From a bacterium (GTDB lineage: Bacteria > Planctomycetota > Planctomycetia > Isosphaerales > Isosphaeraceae): a DNA stretch of 64,000 bases. The DNA is taken from assembly GCA_016125085.1 (NCBI GenBank), contig WGMM01000002.1, positions 1 through 64,000 on the forward strand, read 5' to 3'. A model generated the notes under the pieces. It had not been told where the DNA came from. It searched no databases and was given only the letters and a program-made list of their open reading frames with translations. The position numbers and the translations under genes were made by a program. Shown here one piece after another: positions 18,501 to 26,898 of this stretch; the stretch's first letter is position 1; every line of letters starts with the position of its first letter.

Positions 18501-19892
18501 CCGGTAAAACCCGGTCCGGAACTTCATCGGCTCGCCGCCCACTGTGCCTTCGAAACCCGAATAGCCCAGAATGCCGTAAAACCAGTTATCCAGGCCATAA
18601 TTCAAATTCGAAGGGCCGGCGTGCGTGTCCTCCGTGCCCCAGCCGGAAAACAGCACCTTGCGCTCGTCCGCCTTGCCGTCGCCGTCGGTGTCCTTCAGAA
18701 ACAACGTTTCAGGCGCCTGATGCACGATCACGCCACCGTTCGAAAAGCCAAGGCTCGTCGGAATCGACAGCTTTTCCGCGAACACGGTGAACTTGTCCGC
18801 CTTGCCGTCGCCGTCGGTGTCCTCGCAGATCCGGATCCGGTCACGCCCCATGCCGGGTGGTTGCAATTCGTTGGGATAATCGACGGTCTCGGCGATCCAG
18901 AGCCGACCCCGCTCGTCCCAGTTCATGGCGATCGGCTTGCCGCCGATCTCGGGCTCAGAGGCGAATAACTCCAGCCGAAAGCCTTCCGGTACGCCGATGT
19001 GCCGCATCGACTTCGCCGGGCTCAGCGGGGCCTGCATCGTCGTGATCGGCTCGCCCTGAACGCCCCACTTGTCGCTCACCGGATAGAACGGCAGCCTGCC
19101 CGGGATAAAGGCGAAATCCTTCTCCGAACCTTCCGCCGGCACGATCAGCCGGGGCCGGTCGTTCCAGGGCCCGGCGATGGTCGCGTCCTCCCCCGCTGCC
19201 CAGCGGATGCCCCGCTCAAGCAGGTTCAGAAAGCCCGGGTTGCCCCACGTCCGATCGTCATGCCCCCAGGCCGTGTAAAACACGCGGCCTTTGCCGTGCG
19301 TGCGCACCCATGTCCAGGGCTCGTGTCCTTCGCCCTCGGCCCGCGTTTCCAGAACTATGCGGTTTTCGGGGTTGTGCTTCGTATGCACATATGTCTCGTC
19401 GAAACTGTCGAAACCGCCGAACCCCTTGAGGATCGGATGCTCGACGGCTTCGATGCGCGTGCGCACCAGGTCCATGCCGTGCCTCTGGAACTGGGCCCCG
19501 ACAAGCTTCACGTAATCGTCGCTGTTGCGAAAGCAGTAACTGGCGCAGTGAATCGGCACCAGGCCCTTGCCCGAAGCGACGAAGTCCAGCATCGCCTGAG
19601 CCTGCCCGGGCTCGATGGCGTCATGATTGGCGTAAATCGCCAGAACATCGTAACCGGCGAGCTTTTCTGCATTCAGATCAGCCAGCTTGTCGGTGTAATC
19701 GATGCGAATATTACGCCGCGACATCGGCACGACCGCCTGATCGAATCGGGCCCGTGGCTGGTGATGCCCGGAATCGCCCAGAAAAAGGACCCGCACCGGC
19801 GGCGGAGTCTCGGCGGCACCTGCGGCAGACGCCCCGGCAGCAAGAATCGAAAGCCCGATGGCCAGCAGGCCGGTGAAGACAGTTCGGATCAT
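15510..19892 (-). CDS. exported ThuA / membrane-bound dehydrogenase / HEAT / cytochrome c fusion
   Basis: About 1460 residues, exported. The order is: signal peptide (about 1-26, LLAIGLSILAAGASAAGAAE); a ThuA-like domain (about 30-230, VRVLFLGDSGHHQP, GLVPIHCASYCF); a beta-propeller of the planctomycete/verrucomicrobial membrane-bound-dehydrogenase type (about 320-720, GFRLELFASEPEIGGKPIAM, CEDTDGDGKADKFTVF); HEAT-like repeats (about 740-1110); and a class I cytochrome c domain with CAKCH (about 1147) and a later SLMPEGFE Met. A C-terminal NPCBM-like beta domain (about 1300-1460) closes it. The likely role is periplasmic oxidation or binding of a carbohydrate with electron transfer to haem. 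ATG 19892 was chosen because the signal peptide starts there; the in-frame extension to 19973 has no such features. Confidence 0.85.
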   Translation of the reverse strand: MIRTVFTGLLAIGLSILAAGASAAGAAETPPPVRVLFLGDSGHHQPRARFDQAVVPMSRRNIRIDYTDKLADLNAEKLAGYDVLAIYANHDAIEPGQAQAMLDFVASGKGLVPIHCASYCFRNSDDYVKLVGAQFQRHGMDLVRTRIEAVEHPILKGFGGFDSFDETYVHTKHNPENRIVLETRAEGEGHEPWTWVRTHGKGRVFYTAWGHDDRTWGNPGFLNLLERGIRWAAGEDATIAGPWNDRPRLIVPAEGSEKDFAFIPGRLPFYPVSDKWGVQGEPITTMQAPLSPAKSMRHIGVPEGFRLELFASEPEIGGKPIAMNWDERGRLWIAETVDYPNELQPPGMGRDRIRICEDTDGDGKADKFTVFAEKLSIPTSLGFSNGGVIVHQAPETLFLKDTDGDGKADERKVLFSGWGTEDTHAGPSNLNYGLDNWFYGILGYSGFEGTVGGEPMKFRTGFYRFKADGSKMEFLRNTSNNSWGVGISEDGVLFGSTANNNPSVHMPIPNRFYEQVRGWSSGVLPMISETARMYPITEKVRQVDQHGRFTAGAGHALYTARAYPREYWNRTAFVAEPTGHLAATFVIEPKGATYFSRNSWNLLAGRDEWVAPIMAEVGPDGQVWVIDWYNIIVQHNPTPQGFKTGKGNAYETDLRDKTHARIYRVVYGDGKKPHRKSLEGASPEDLVEALTDDNFFWRRHAQRLLVERGKADVARDLTDLVSDPGYDAIGLNPGAIHALWTLHGLGVLESPDESAIKALDEGLRHPSAGVRKAAVDVLPRKGAVGAKLLIDAEGIEDDDMQVRLSSLLAFAEFEPSEAVAGVLVAALADRENLADPILADALTSAVARNEDFVLKALGQNSSLKAPVDAAAARNRSRILRIFGEHVGRGGKADSALDIVKNLASLPAPLADPVLEGLVAGWPATAKPADSPEIGAALAKLLASQGQSGQGRVVRLAKIWGTSSLSKQAREVAAVFLKQAGDESGKAEDRVAAAAQWIQLRGDDPAAIGEVLDLITPRTDPALAEGIVEAVGEASSDKAGETLLARIGPWTPALKRSALAVVTRRTDGVRALLDALEQGSLPLSELALDQRTALAQYPEAELAARFRKVLEKGGGLPSADRQKVIEELAAVYRGTGDAVAGKAVFQNNCAKCHRHSGEGAAVGPDLTGMAVHPKEELAVHILDPSRSVEGNYRAYTVATTDGRVLTGLLASESRTAVELLDAEAKVIRLPRSEIEEIAASTKSLMPEGFEKTINEKQLTDLLEFLTRKGRWLPLSIEKVATAVSTKGMFHDGDEGPDRIVLKNWARREVGGVPFDVVDPRGKSTRNVILLNGPLGSQPPKMPKSVTLPVNAPVKSLHLLSGVSGWGWPASGKGSVSMTVRLTYADGSTEDHKLINGEHFADYIRRVDVPGSAFAFQAGGQQMRAITLNPKRPEPVKSVELIKGQDQTAPIVLAITAELAGE

Positions 19893-20064
19893 GTTTTTTT
19901 CGCGATCGAGGTCAGTATCGGCGGAATACCGTGTGAATCGCACTATCATAATCGATGCATGGATCGATGACAAACTGGCAGGTCAGGCACTCGCCCCTCG
20001 ACCGTCGCTTAACTTGTTTTCGCCTCAGGCTCACGAACTTGAGCAGTTGCGGCCATGCATTGCA

Positions 20065-20397
20065 TTATCTCGAATTCGGCGGCTCTGCCAGATTTCGGGA
20101 TAACCACTCAGCGATCGCCAGAATCAGCGGCTCGGTGTCGACCGTTTTCGCAACGGCCATGAATCCCATCCAGATATCCCATTCCAAGTCGACCTGCGCT
20201 CGTCCACGCACGTAGCCCTGATATGACACGTCGATACCATCGATCGATTCACCTACTGGCTTGAGGCCGAATTCGCTCGAAATCTCGCGGCAAGTTTCGG
20301 AATATCCGGCAGCATCGATACCATCGCATGAGCATACCAGTCGATCGCTCGAGTCTCTCCAGAGCTTCACGTCCCGTGGCATCGTTTCACCGTTCAT
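20065..20397 (-). CDS. small hypothetical protein (110 aa)
   Basis: A short acidic protein of unknown function. It has several Trp/Asp patches (KLWRDSSDRLVCSCDG, LEWDIWMGFMAVAKT) and two close cysteines (CSC), with no signal peptide or membrane segment. The composition and the conserved-looking LEWDxWMGF core suggest a real globular protein rather than a chance frame. It starts 32 bp after the FG-GAP gene ends, in the same direction, so it may be the distal gene of that operon. ATG 20382 is an alternative start. It resembles small SMI1/immunity-like proteins only in size and composition. Confidence 0.55.
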   Translation of the reverse strand: MNGETMPRDVKLWRDSSDRLVCSCDGIDAAGYSETCREISSEFGLKPVGESIDGIDVSYQGYVRGRAQVDLEWDIWMGFMAVAKTVDTEPLILAIAEWLSRNLAEPPNSR

Positions 20398-20429
20398 CGA
20401 TCGACTTTGCCGGTGCTGCCGGGATCGAT

Positions 20430-22418
20430 TCAGCGTTTCTCTCCCATATCGACTCCGCGCCGCACGTACATCCGCCCATCTTCGGCTCCGATAACCAGAT
20501 CCTTCTTCCCGTCGCCGTCAATGTCGGCCAGGGCGGGCTGTGTGTCGTGGGCGTCGAGCCTGTGCTTCGCGACAGGGCCCTGATCGACGAGCGTCCACAC
20601 GCCGTCCTTTAAGCCCATATTCCGCAGGAAACTGGCGTTGGCCGAGTTGATCAGGAGATCCATGCGGCCGTCGCCGTCCCAGTCGGTCGCCACCAGCTTC
20701 CGCCGGCCGCTTTTACCTCTGGGGCCGCCCGCGAGTTTGAGCGGCTGACTATCCGCACCGACGAAAGCCCGAACAGGGGGCAACAGGACGAGCGAATCGC
20801 CCCGTTTCTCGCGTCGATAGAGAGCAAGGAAGCCGTCGGGATCGAGCATGACAAGATCCGGCAGGCCGTCGCCGGTCCAGTCCACCGCCACTGGTGTCGT
20901 TCGCCACTGGGTGACCAGTTCCTGACCGGCGGGATTCCACCAAGTCCAGGCCGGTTTCGGCGGCACGTCCAGCCAGGCGACTTCGACCGCTCGATCGGCA
21001 TCCAGCACCGGCTGGCGGGCCGTGCCGACATTGCGGAACCACCGCACCGCGCCCCAGATGGAGTTGACGACCAGGTCAAGCCGGCCGTCCATGTCCCAAT
21101 CGGCCACGCTCAAAGTCGTATAACCCCACTTCGTCTCGGCGGGGCCTTGAATCGAACCGTTCGGGCCGGCTTCGAAACGGATTTCCCGACCGCCAGCCTG
21201 AAGGGAAACAGGGGCGTTCCAGCGCGCCGGACGGCCACCGAGATTCTCGAAAAACAGGATCGCCCCTGAAGTGTTGCCGGCGATGATGTCGTCGTCGCCA
21301 TCGCTGTCCCAGTCCGCACCGGCAGGCGTCGCCAGTGCCCCCGACTTGAGCGTATCCGCCTTCTGGCGGAAATAATACGGCGGCAGAAAGACCGGCACCC
21401 CGTCGCGAACCACGCCCGTATGCTCGACCAACGCTACGCGGCCGTCTTCGTCGCCCACGATCAGGTCAATGTCGCCGTCGCCGTCCCAATCGACGGGTGT
21501 CGGCTTGATCATGCACAGATTCATGCGTAAAGGCTGGCCGTTTACGTCAGCCGGGCGTACGCCGGCGGCCAGATCGAAGTTTCCGCGGCCGCCCGTGTTT
21601 TCGAAATACGTAAAGCCATCCGTAAATTCGCCGCAGATCAGGTCCGTGTCGCCGTCGCCATCGAAATCGGCCAGGCATGGCGAAGGCCAGCCGTAGACAT
21701 CCAGCGGCTTGCCGCCGGCCATCAGCCGTTCGGGCGGGCCGTAGTCGGGTGATTCGTCGGTGCCTCGGTTGATGTGCTTGTAAACAAGACCAAGCAACGG
21801 CCCCTTCAGCCAGTCGCCCGCGGGAGTGTAGCCATCGTCCCACCCGTAGTCGCCCCAGTCGTCGACTCCGACGATCAGGTCATGGTCTCCGTCGCCATCA
21901 AGATCGGCCAGATGCCACTGGTCAGCACGCCGGTTGCCCTTGTTCTTGTGGGTCGGCGCTTCCACCACAATCGGCCGGACCTCTGCCAGCGATTTCGAAC
22001 GGAAATCGACGAATTCCTTCGCCGCACCCAAAATGCGATCGACACCGCCGACGCGGCTGTGGCGTACGTTGTGCGGCACACGGCCTTCGAACGGCAGTCG
22101 AACACCGGCTTCGAAGACCGGATGCTTGCGGTCGCCGCCCGGGTTTTCGAAGAAATACAACCCGTTCGAAGGCTTGTCCGGACATGCGACGACCAGATCC
22201 AGGTCGCCGTCGCCGTCATAGTCGATCGGCAGCGGTTCGGCCCACAGACCCACCCCCAGATCGACGACCAGCCCCGGATTCGCATAGGGCAGACGCACCA
22301 GGTCAGGTTCGGCGCCCACGGCCTGTGCGTGAACCGAACCTGCGAACGGGCCGCAGGCCGTTACGACGAACGCCGATGCCAGAAAATGTCGGAATGCCGG
22401 AAGTCGTCGCGGTTTCAT
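20430..22418 (-). CDS. exported FG-GAP/VCBS repeat protein
   Basis: A 662-residue secreted beta-propeller. The signal peptide (about 1-31, FLASAFVVTACGPFAGSVHA) is followed by at least eight FG-GAP/VCBS repeats with integrin-like calcium motifs of the form DxDGDGDxDL: IDYDGDGDLDLVVA, DLDGDGDHDLIVG, ADFDGDGDTDLICG, VDWDGDGDIDLIVG, ADWDSDGDDDIIAG, ADWDMDGRLDLVVN, TDWDGDGRMDLLIN and ADIDGDGKKDLVIG. Its ATG overlaps the stop of the upstream thioredoxin/PDZ gene (ATGA), so the two are translationally coupled. The role is probably extracytoplasmic ligand or polysaccharide binding. It has no catalytic motif that I can see. Confidence 0.9.
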   Translation of the reverse strand: MKPRRLPAFRHFLASAFVVTACGPFAGSVHAQAVGAEPDLVRLPYANPGLVVDLGVGLWAEPLPIDYDGDGDLDLVVACPDKPSNGLYFFENPGGDRKHPVFEAGVRLPFEGRVPHNVRHSRVGGVDRILGAAKEFVDFRSKSLAEVRPIVVEAPTHKNKGNRRADQWHLADLDGDGDHDLIVGVDDWGDYGWDDGYTPAGDWLKGPLLGLVYKHINRGTDESPDYGPPERLMAGGKPLDVYGWPSPCLADFDGDGDTDLICGEFTDGFTYFENTGGRGNFDLAAGVRPADVNGQPLRMNLCMIKPTPVDWDGDGDIDLIVGDEDGRVALVEHTGVVRDGVPVFLPPYYFRQKADTLKSGALATPAGADWDSDGDDDIIAGNTSGAILFFENLGGRPARWNAPVSLQAGGREIRFEAGPNGSIQGPAETKWGYTTLSVADWDMDGRLDLVVNSIWGAVRWFRNVGTARQPVLDADRAVEVAWLDVPPKPAWTWWNPAGQELVTQWRTTPVAVDWTGDGLPDLVMLDPDGFLALYRREKRGDSLVLLPPVRAFVGADSQPLKLAGGPRGKSGRRKLVATDWDGDGRMDLLINSANASFLRNMGLKDGVWTLVDQGPVAKHRLDAHDTQPALADIDGDGKKDLVIGAEDGRMYVRRGVDMGEKR

Positions 22419-23767
22419 TGTGTCGGGAAGCTCATTTCCATACGGCGATCCTTGCGCATCACCGTGAATTTCAATACCGTGCCCTTCGGCCGATCCAGGG
22501 CGTATGCGAAAAGTGAGGTTTCCGTCGGCAGATCCGTTCGCCCATCCACGGCCACAATGACATCGCCATTGACGAACCCGGCCTTTTTGGCCACGGCATG
22601 TTCGCCGAACTGGCCGACATGCTTCACGTAAAGTGCCATGGCATCTTCGGGCAGCCCGCGATTGCGTTTTTCCGTATCCGGCAGCGTCTCAAGCCGAAGG
22701 CCGCCTGCCGCGATACGCCGCAAATTCCAGCTCGTCGGTCGCCACGAAAGATCCGATTTCGCCCGCCAGCCGGGTGCCAGTTTCATCGTCTTTTTGAGCG
22801 ATTCACCCTTGCCGTTGCGAATTTCGAAAGCCAGTTCCGCCGTCTCGGGCGTGTTCTCGAGAATCCACTGAAAATCGGCCGGCGAAACCAGTGCCTGGCC
22901 CTGCAGACGCACGATCTCGTCGCCCGGCTTCAGCCCGATTGCAGCCGCTGGCGAATCCGGTTCGACGGACATCACTTTCGCGGCATGATCCGGCGAAAGC
23001 CGCATACCGACCACGTCAGGCAGAGGATATGGATAAAGCGATTTCGGCTCGATCGGCTTGCCGGTAAGGCGGATGGCGTTTCGCTCGGCATCACGAATCT
23101 GATGACAGTGGATGCAACTTCGGGCGATATTGCCCGATTTCGAAAGAGTCGAATTGTAAGTTCCCAGCAATGTCGGCAACAATTCCGGCCGGGCGTAACT
23201 GGCCTTGGCGACTTCCTTGCCCTTCACGGACAATGCAAGAGCCGCCTTGTCCTCCATCGATTGCAGCTCCAGCGCGGCCTGCATCGCGGCCCGGAAGCCT
23301 TCGGCCGTCATGTCTTCGTCCTCAGGCCGCTGGCTGCGTGTTCCGAACCGGCCGAGAATGCGGCCGTCCTGATCCATGAAAACCACATGAAACGACTGGT
23401 CCCAGTCGAATTGAAACCGCCTCAGGTCAAGGCCGTTGGCATAGGTGATCCGGGCCAGTACGAAACGGCTCATCCAGTCCGCCGTTGCCTTGTCGGGTTC
23501 GATCACCGACCGGTCGAAATGGCTGCAGGCCTCGCACGGAACGCAGCGGAATACGAACAGAACTGGCTTGCCCGCCTTCTTCGATTCGGCCAGAGCCTTG
23601 TCTACGTCGTTATAGATCCACTGGGGCAGGTTTTCGAAGGTTTTCACGTCCCGAGTCAGTTTTTCGTCGGGCGTCACCCGCTTCGCCTTGGCCTCTTGAG
23701 CCGATGCGGCATGCGAAACGAAGACCACCAGAATCGCCACGAGCGAGCAGATACAACCACGTCGCAT
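22415..23767 (-). CDS. exported thioredoxin-fold / CxxCH haem / double-PDZ protein
   Basis: A 450-residue exported protein of unusual composition. The signal peptide (about 1-23, CSLVAILVVFVSHAASA) is followed by a thioredoxin-7-like fold with C75-V-P-C78-E-A-C81 in VLFVFRCVPCEACSHFD. A single c-type haem motif CIHCH lies at 218-222. Two PDZ domains follow, at about 255-330 (PDSPAAAIGLKPGDEIVRLQ) and about 380-450 (AKKAGFVNGDVIVAVDG). The likely role is periplasmic redox or protein quality control. ATG 23767 is preceded by GGAAGGGGCGGTGAA; an upstream ATG at 23794 is possible. The 3' end overlaps the FG-GAP gene by 4 bp. The haem attachment is inferred from the motif alone. Confidence 0.8.
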   Translation of the reverse strand: MRRGCICSLVAILVVFVSHAASAQEAKAKRVTPDEKLTRDVKTFENLPQWIYNDVDKALAESKKAGKPVLFVFRCVPCEACSHFDRSVIEPDKATADWMSRFVLARITYANGLDLRRFQFDWDQSFHVVFMDQDGRILGRFGTRSQRPEDEDMTAEGFRAAMQAALELQSMEDKAALALSVKGKEVAKASYARPELLPTLLGTYNSTLSKSGNIARSCIHCHQIRDAERNAIRLTGKPIEPKSLYPYPLPDVVGMRLSPDHAAKVMSVEPDSPAAAIGLKPGDEIVRLQGQALVSPADFQWILENTPETAELAFEIRNGKGESLKKTMKLAPGWRAKSDLSWRPTSWNLRRIAAGGLRLETLPDTEKRNRGLPEDAMALYVKHVGQFGEHAVAKKAGFVNGDVIVAVDGRTDLPTETSLFAYALDRPKGTVLKFTVMRKDRRMEMSFPTQ

Positions 23768-23818
23768 TTCACCGCCCCTTCCGTTCATGGACACCCGCCG
23801 ATCCGCATCGATTCGAAA

Positions 23819-24448
23819 TCACGCACCACGCAGCGTTTCGACGACCTCCGCGTCTTCCACCTGGCGGAAATCGTCGTAAAACTGGCCCACAGCGTAAAAG
23901 TCCTCGGTGTCATAAAGACACACCGTGCGATCGGCCCAGCGACTGACCTCGGCCAGTCGCGAAGTGGCCGCCACCGGCACGGCCAGTATCAGCACTTTCG
24001 GGTTCCGAGTGCGAAGTTCCTGAAGCGCCGCGATCATCGTCGCCCCTGTGGCGATGCCGTCGTCGGTAACGATCACCGATCGCCCTTCGACCGGTGCCCG
24101 GTCAGCTCCACCCCGGAAAAGCTGTCGCCGGCGGGCGATTTCCGCTTCCTCATGCCGCCGGATCACGTCGAGTTCGTCTTCTTCGAAATGCACCATCGCG
24201 GCCACATCCGGGTTGATGACGACATGGCCGTCCTCGGACACCGCCCCCAGAGCCAGCTCAGGCTGACCTGGCGTCGGCAGCTTGCGGGAAAGCACGACAT
24301 CGAGATCGGCACCAAGTGCCCGTGCGATCACGGCCGCGATGACGACTCCGCCCCGGGGAATTCCAAGTATCAAAGGATCGGTCAGATCGACTCCGGCAAG
24401 CTTTTCAGCGAGCTGATTTCCGGCATCGGTGCGGTCGCGAAATCGCAT
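23819..24448 (-). CDS. phosphoribosyltransferase-family protein
   Basis: A 209-residue type I PRTase fold. The N-terminal PPi loop is LILGIPRGGVVIA, and the PRPP-binding loop appears as VIVTDDGIATGATM. Between them is a hood region with LSRKLPTPGQPELALGAVSEDG. The substrate is not a classical purine or pyrimidine set; this is the group usually found with an alpha/beta hydrolase. Its ATG (24448) lies 2 bp after the stop of the upstream hydrolase, so the two genes are coupled. The same two domains are fused in single actinobacterial proteins (I recall Mycobacterium Rv0571c), which supports a joint function. That function remains unknown. Confidence 0.85.
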   Translation of the reverse strand: MRFRDRTDAGNQLAEKLAGVDLTDPLILGIPRGGVVIAAVIARALGADLDVVLSRKLPTPGQPELALGAVSEDGHVVINPDVAAMVHFEEDELDVIRRHEEAEIARRRQLFRGGADRAPVEGRSVIVTDDGIATGATMIAALQELRTRNPKVLILAVPVAATSRLAEVSRWADRTVCLYDTEDFYAVGQFYDDFRQVEDAEVVETLRGA

Positions 24449-24450
24449 CG

Positions 24451-25107
24451 TCAGACCTCCTCGCGGCTGGTCAGCTTTTGCGTGAACCAATCGGCTGCCA
24501 GATCGGCCACTTGTTCCAGCGTTCCCGGCTCTTCGAAAAGGTGCGTCGCACCCGGCACCACCGCCAGCTCGCATTCGGCTGTCATGCGGTCTTGAGCATT
24601 CTGGTTCAGGGCCAGCACTTCAGTGTCCTCGCCGCCGACGATCAGAAGCGTCGGGCATCGCACAGCGGGCAAGGCCTCTTCCGCCAGGTCGGGCCGGCCT
24701 CCGCGTGAAACGACGCAGCCGAAAAGCTCCGGGCAAGCCGCCGCAGCCACCAGGGCCGCCCCGCCACCCGTGCTCGCGCCGAACGCCCCGACTGGCAACC
24801 CGGCCGTGGACGGATTCGCCGCCAACCACCGGGCCGCCCCGGCGACCCTTTCGGCAAGCAGCGGGATGTCGAACACATTCGCCCGGTCCTGAGCTTCGGT
24901 TTCGGTCAGCAGGTCGATCAGGAGCGTCGCCAGACCGGCTTCCTGCAATCGCCAGGCGACGAACCGGTTCCGCGGGCTATGCCGCCCGCTGCCGCTGCCA
25001 TGGGCGAAAACGACGACCCTGCGCGCCCCCGCCGGAACCGAGAGCTGCCCCTGAAGCCGTACGGCATCGATGTCGATCGTCACATCTTCGCTTCGAACGG
25101 ATTGCAT
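24451..25107 (-). CDS. dienelactone-hydrolase-like alpha/beta hydrolase
   Basis: A 218-residue alpha/beta hydrolase. VVVFAHGSGSGRHSPRN forms the oxyanion-hole strand, GAFGASTGGGAALV the nucleophile elbow (Ser of ASTGG), VGGEDTEVL the acid, and PGATHLFEEPG the catalytic His. No signal peptide, so it is cytoplasmic. It is the first gene of a coupled pair with the phosphoribosyltransferase. The natural ester or lactone substrate is not known. Start ATG 25107; the membrane-protein gene upstream ends 50 bp away on the same strand. Confidence 0.85.
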   Translation of the reverse strand: MQSVRSEDVTIDIDAVRLQGQLSVPAGARRVVVFAHGSGSGRHSPRNRFVAWRLQEAGLATLLIDLLTETEAQDRANVFDIPLLAERVAGAARWLAANPSTAGLPVGAFGASTGGGAALVAAAACPELFGCVVSRGGRPDLAEEALPAVRCPTLLIVGGEDTEVLALNQNAQDRMTAECELAVVPGATHLFEEPGTLEQVADLAADWFTQKLTSREEV

Positions 25108-25157
25108 TTGAGAAGTCTCCTGAAAATCGTCCGAACCGAAATGCCCAGTGGCCTCGC

Positions 25158-25748
25158 TCAGTTTTTCGGCTGTTCCTTCGAGGCGTCCGAAGCTGTTTCT
25201 TTTGAGGGAGTTGCGACAGGTTCCGCACCAGATTGACCCGGCTGCGGGTCAGCCGCGGCTTTCGTCGTTTCCGCCTTCGCCGTGCCGCGGGAATCGATGG
25301 AAGGCACCTGAAACGGCGCGAAGCCTGAAGGCGTCCGGGGCATCCGTTTCGGCGTGACTGGCGGCCGGGCCCTGGCCACGGCAGGCCGGGCCGGGACTGC
25401 TCCGACGCCCCGAAAACCGTCGGACACCATACCTGAAAGGCACGTCAAGATCAGCATGCCACCGACACCGAGCCCAAGAGCATGCCCGGCCGAAAACTGA
25501 AACAGGCCATAAAACACGACGGCCCAGATGATTCCGGAAACGATCACCCAGGGCAGGCTGGCGTCCATCAGCGATTCCAGCCGAATCCGGAAATACAACT
25601 GCAGCGTTGTGAATATCACGGCGGCCAGCGCCACGCGAGGCACGATCTGCCCCACAACGCTTTCGTACCAGATGCCCTGAAGCACCTCGGTGAGGAACCA
25701 GATTCCGGCAAGCACGATCAGGAACGTGACGAGGGCTTCGACAAACAT
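25158..25748 (-). CDS. four-helix membrane protein with proline-rich tail
   Basis: A 196-residue hypothetical inner-membrane protein. Hydrophobic segments lie at about 3-22 (VEALVTFLIVLAGIWFLTEV), 36-52, 64-82 (WVIVSGIIWAVVFYGLF) and 88-108. A Pro/Ala/Arg- then Glu/Thr-rich cytoplasmic-looking tail of about 80 residues follows (PVTPKRMPRTP, ending SDASKEQPKN). No family recognised. It heads the minus-strand run and faces a divergent sugar-isomerase gene across 235 bp. Confidence 0.7.
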   Translation of the reverse strand: MFVEALVTFLIVLAGIWFLTEVLQGIWYESVVGQIVPRVALAAVIFTTLQLYFRIRLESLMDASLPWVIVSGIIWAVVFYGLFQFSAGHALGLGVGGMLILTCLSGMVSDGFRGVGAVPARPAVARARPPVTPKRMPRTPSGFAPFQVPSIDSRGTAKAETTKAAADPQPGQSGAEPVATPSKETASDASKEQPKN

Positions 25749-25983
25749 GGCGGCGCGTGGCTCTCGGGTTTCGTATCGAGCGGAGGGTCGAGCCGTCGGG
25801 CGACGTTCGTTACGCTGACCACTGTAACACGACGGTGCCGGGATTCCACCCTCTGGTCATCCCATCGCACGAACGTTATGGTGATCAGAAGCCATGTGAG
25901 CGGAATCCGGCATCGCGCCCGCGCGAAGGCTGATTCCGCGCATCGAATCCGGCTCTTTCTCCATCCTGACCGCGACAATACCC

Positions 25984-26808
25984 ATGATTACCCTGAGCGC
26001 CTTCGCCGACGAAATTTCGCCCCAGCCCGAGGAACAGATCGAAGTTCTCGCGCGCCATGGCATCAAACACATCGAATTCCGTTCGATTCACGGCAAGAAT
26101 GTCCTCGACCTCACCGAAGACGAACACGCGCACTTTCGTGACCTCCTGCGGCAAAACGGCTTCGGCCTGAGCGCCATCGGCTCGCCGATCGGCAAAATCA
26201 AGATCACCGAACCCTTCGAGCCCCATCTCGAACGATACGCCATCGCGCTGAAACTCGCCGATTTCTACACCACGCCCCGCATCCGCATCTTCAGCTTCTA
26301 TATGCCTGAAGGCGAAGACCCGGCCACCCATCGCGACGAAGTCGTCCGCCGCATGAAGGCCCTGGCCGAAATCGCCGATGCCAAGGGCATCCGCCTGTTT
26401 CTGGAAAACGAAAAAGGCATCTACGGCGACACCGCCGACCGCTCGCACGATCTCGTCACAGCCGTCGGCAGCCCGGCCCTGGAACACGCCTTCGACCCGG
26501 CCAATTACCTGGAAGTCGGCCAGAATATCGACGCCGCATGGAAGCTTCTCCGGCCCAAGGTCGGCCACTTCCACGTGAAGGATTATTGCACCAAGACCCA
26601 CAAGAACGTGCCCGCCGGCCAGGGCGATGGGCAGATTCCCCAGCTCATCGCCGACGCCGTCGCCCATGGCTACAAGGGCTTCTGCACGCTGGAGCCGCAC
26701 CTGGTCGTGGCCGAGAAGTTCTATGGCTTCACCGGGCCCGAACGCTTCGGCGACGCCGCCCTGGCCCTCAAAACCGAACTTTCCGCACGCGACGTTTCGT
26801 TTGCCTGA
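25984..26808 (+). CDS. sugar phosphate isomerase/epimerase-family TIM-barrel protein
   Basis: A 274-residue xylose-isomerase-like TIM barrel (AP_endonuc_2 fold), with no signal peptide. MITLSAFADEISP starts the first strand. KHIEFRSIHGKN, IRLFLENEKGIYG and GHFHVKDY carry the usual metal-binding Glu/His/Asp positions on successive strands, and GFCTLEPHL supplies the last Glu. The likely reaction is isomerisation or epimerisation of a sugar or inositol derivative in the cytoplasm. A second paralogous family member, exported by a Tat-like signal, follows 90 bp downstream on the same strand. Confidence 0.85.
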   Translation: MITLSAFADEISPQPEEQIEVLARHGIKHIEFRSIHGKNVLDLTEDEHAHFRDLLRQNGFGLSAIGSPIGKIKITEPFEPHLERYAIALKLADFYTTPRIRIFSFYMPEGEDPATHRDEVVRRMKALAEIADAKGIRLFLENEKGIYGDTADRSHDLVTAVGSPALEHAFDPANYLEVGQNIDAAWKLLRPKVGHFHVKDYCTKTHKNVPAGQGDGQIPQLIADAVAHGYKGFCTLEPHLVVAEKFYGFTGPERFGDAALALKTELSARDVSFA

Positions 26809-26898
26809 TCCGACAAGCCGTCGCACCTGTGCCCGGCAACCCAGTTTCCACCGCTTCCGTCCGTCAAGTTCCCTGATTTTCCGGAGTTCGAACGCACC

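Noticed and set aside
17238..18968. 576-codon plus-strand open frame opposite the exported dehydrogenase fusion
   Set aside because: It is antisense to a well-supported protein; the composition (Arg/His/Gly-rich) is that of a high-GC shadow frame.
22598..24595. 665-codon plus-strand open frame across two genes
   Set aside because: It spans the thioredoxin/PDZ and phosphoribosyltransferase genes in antisense, both of which show intact family motifs.
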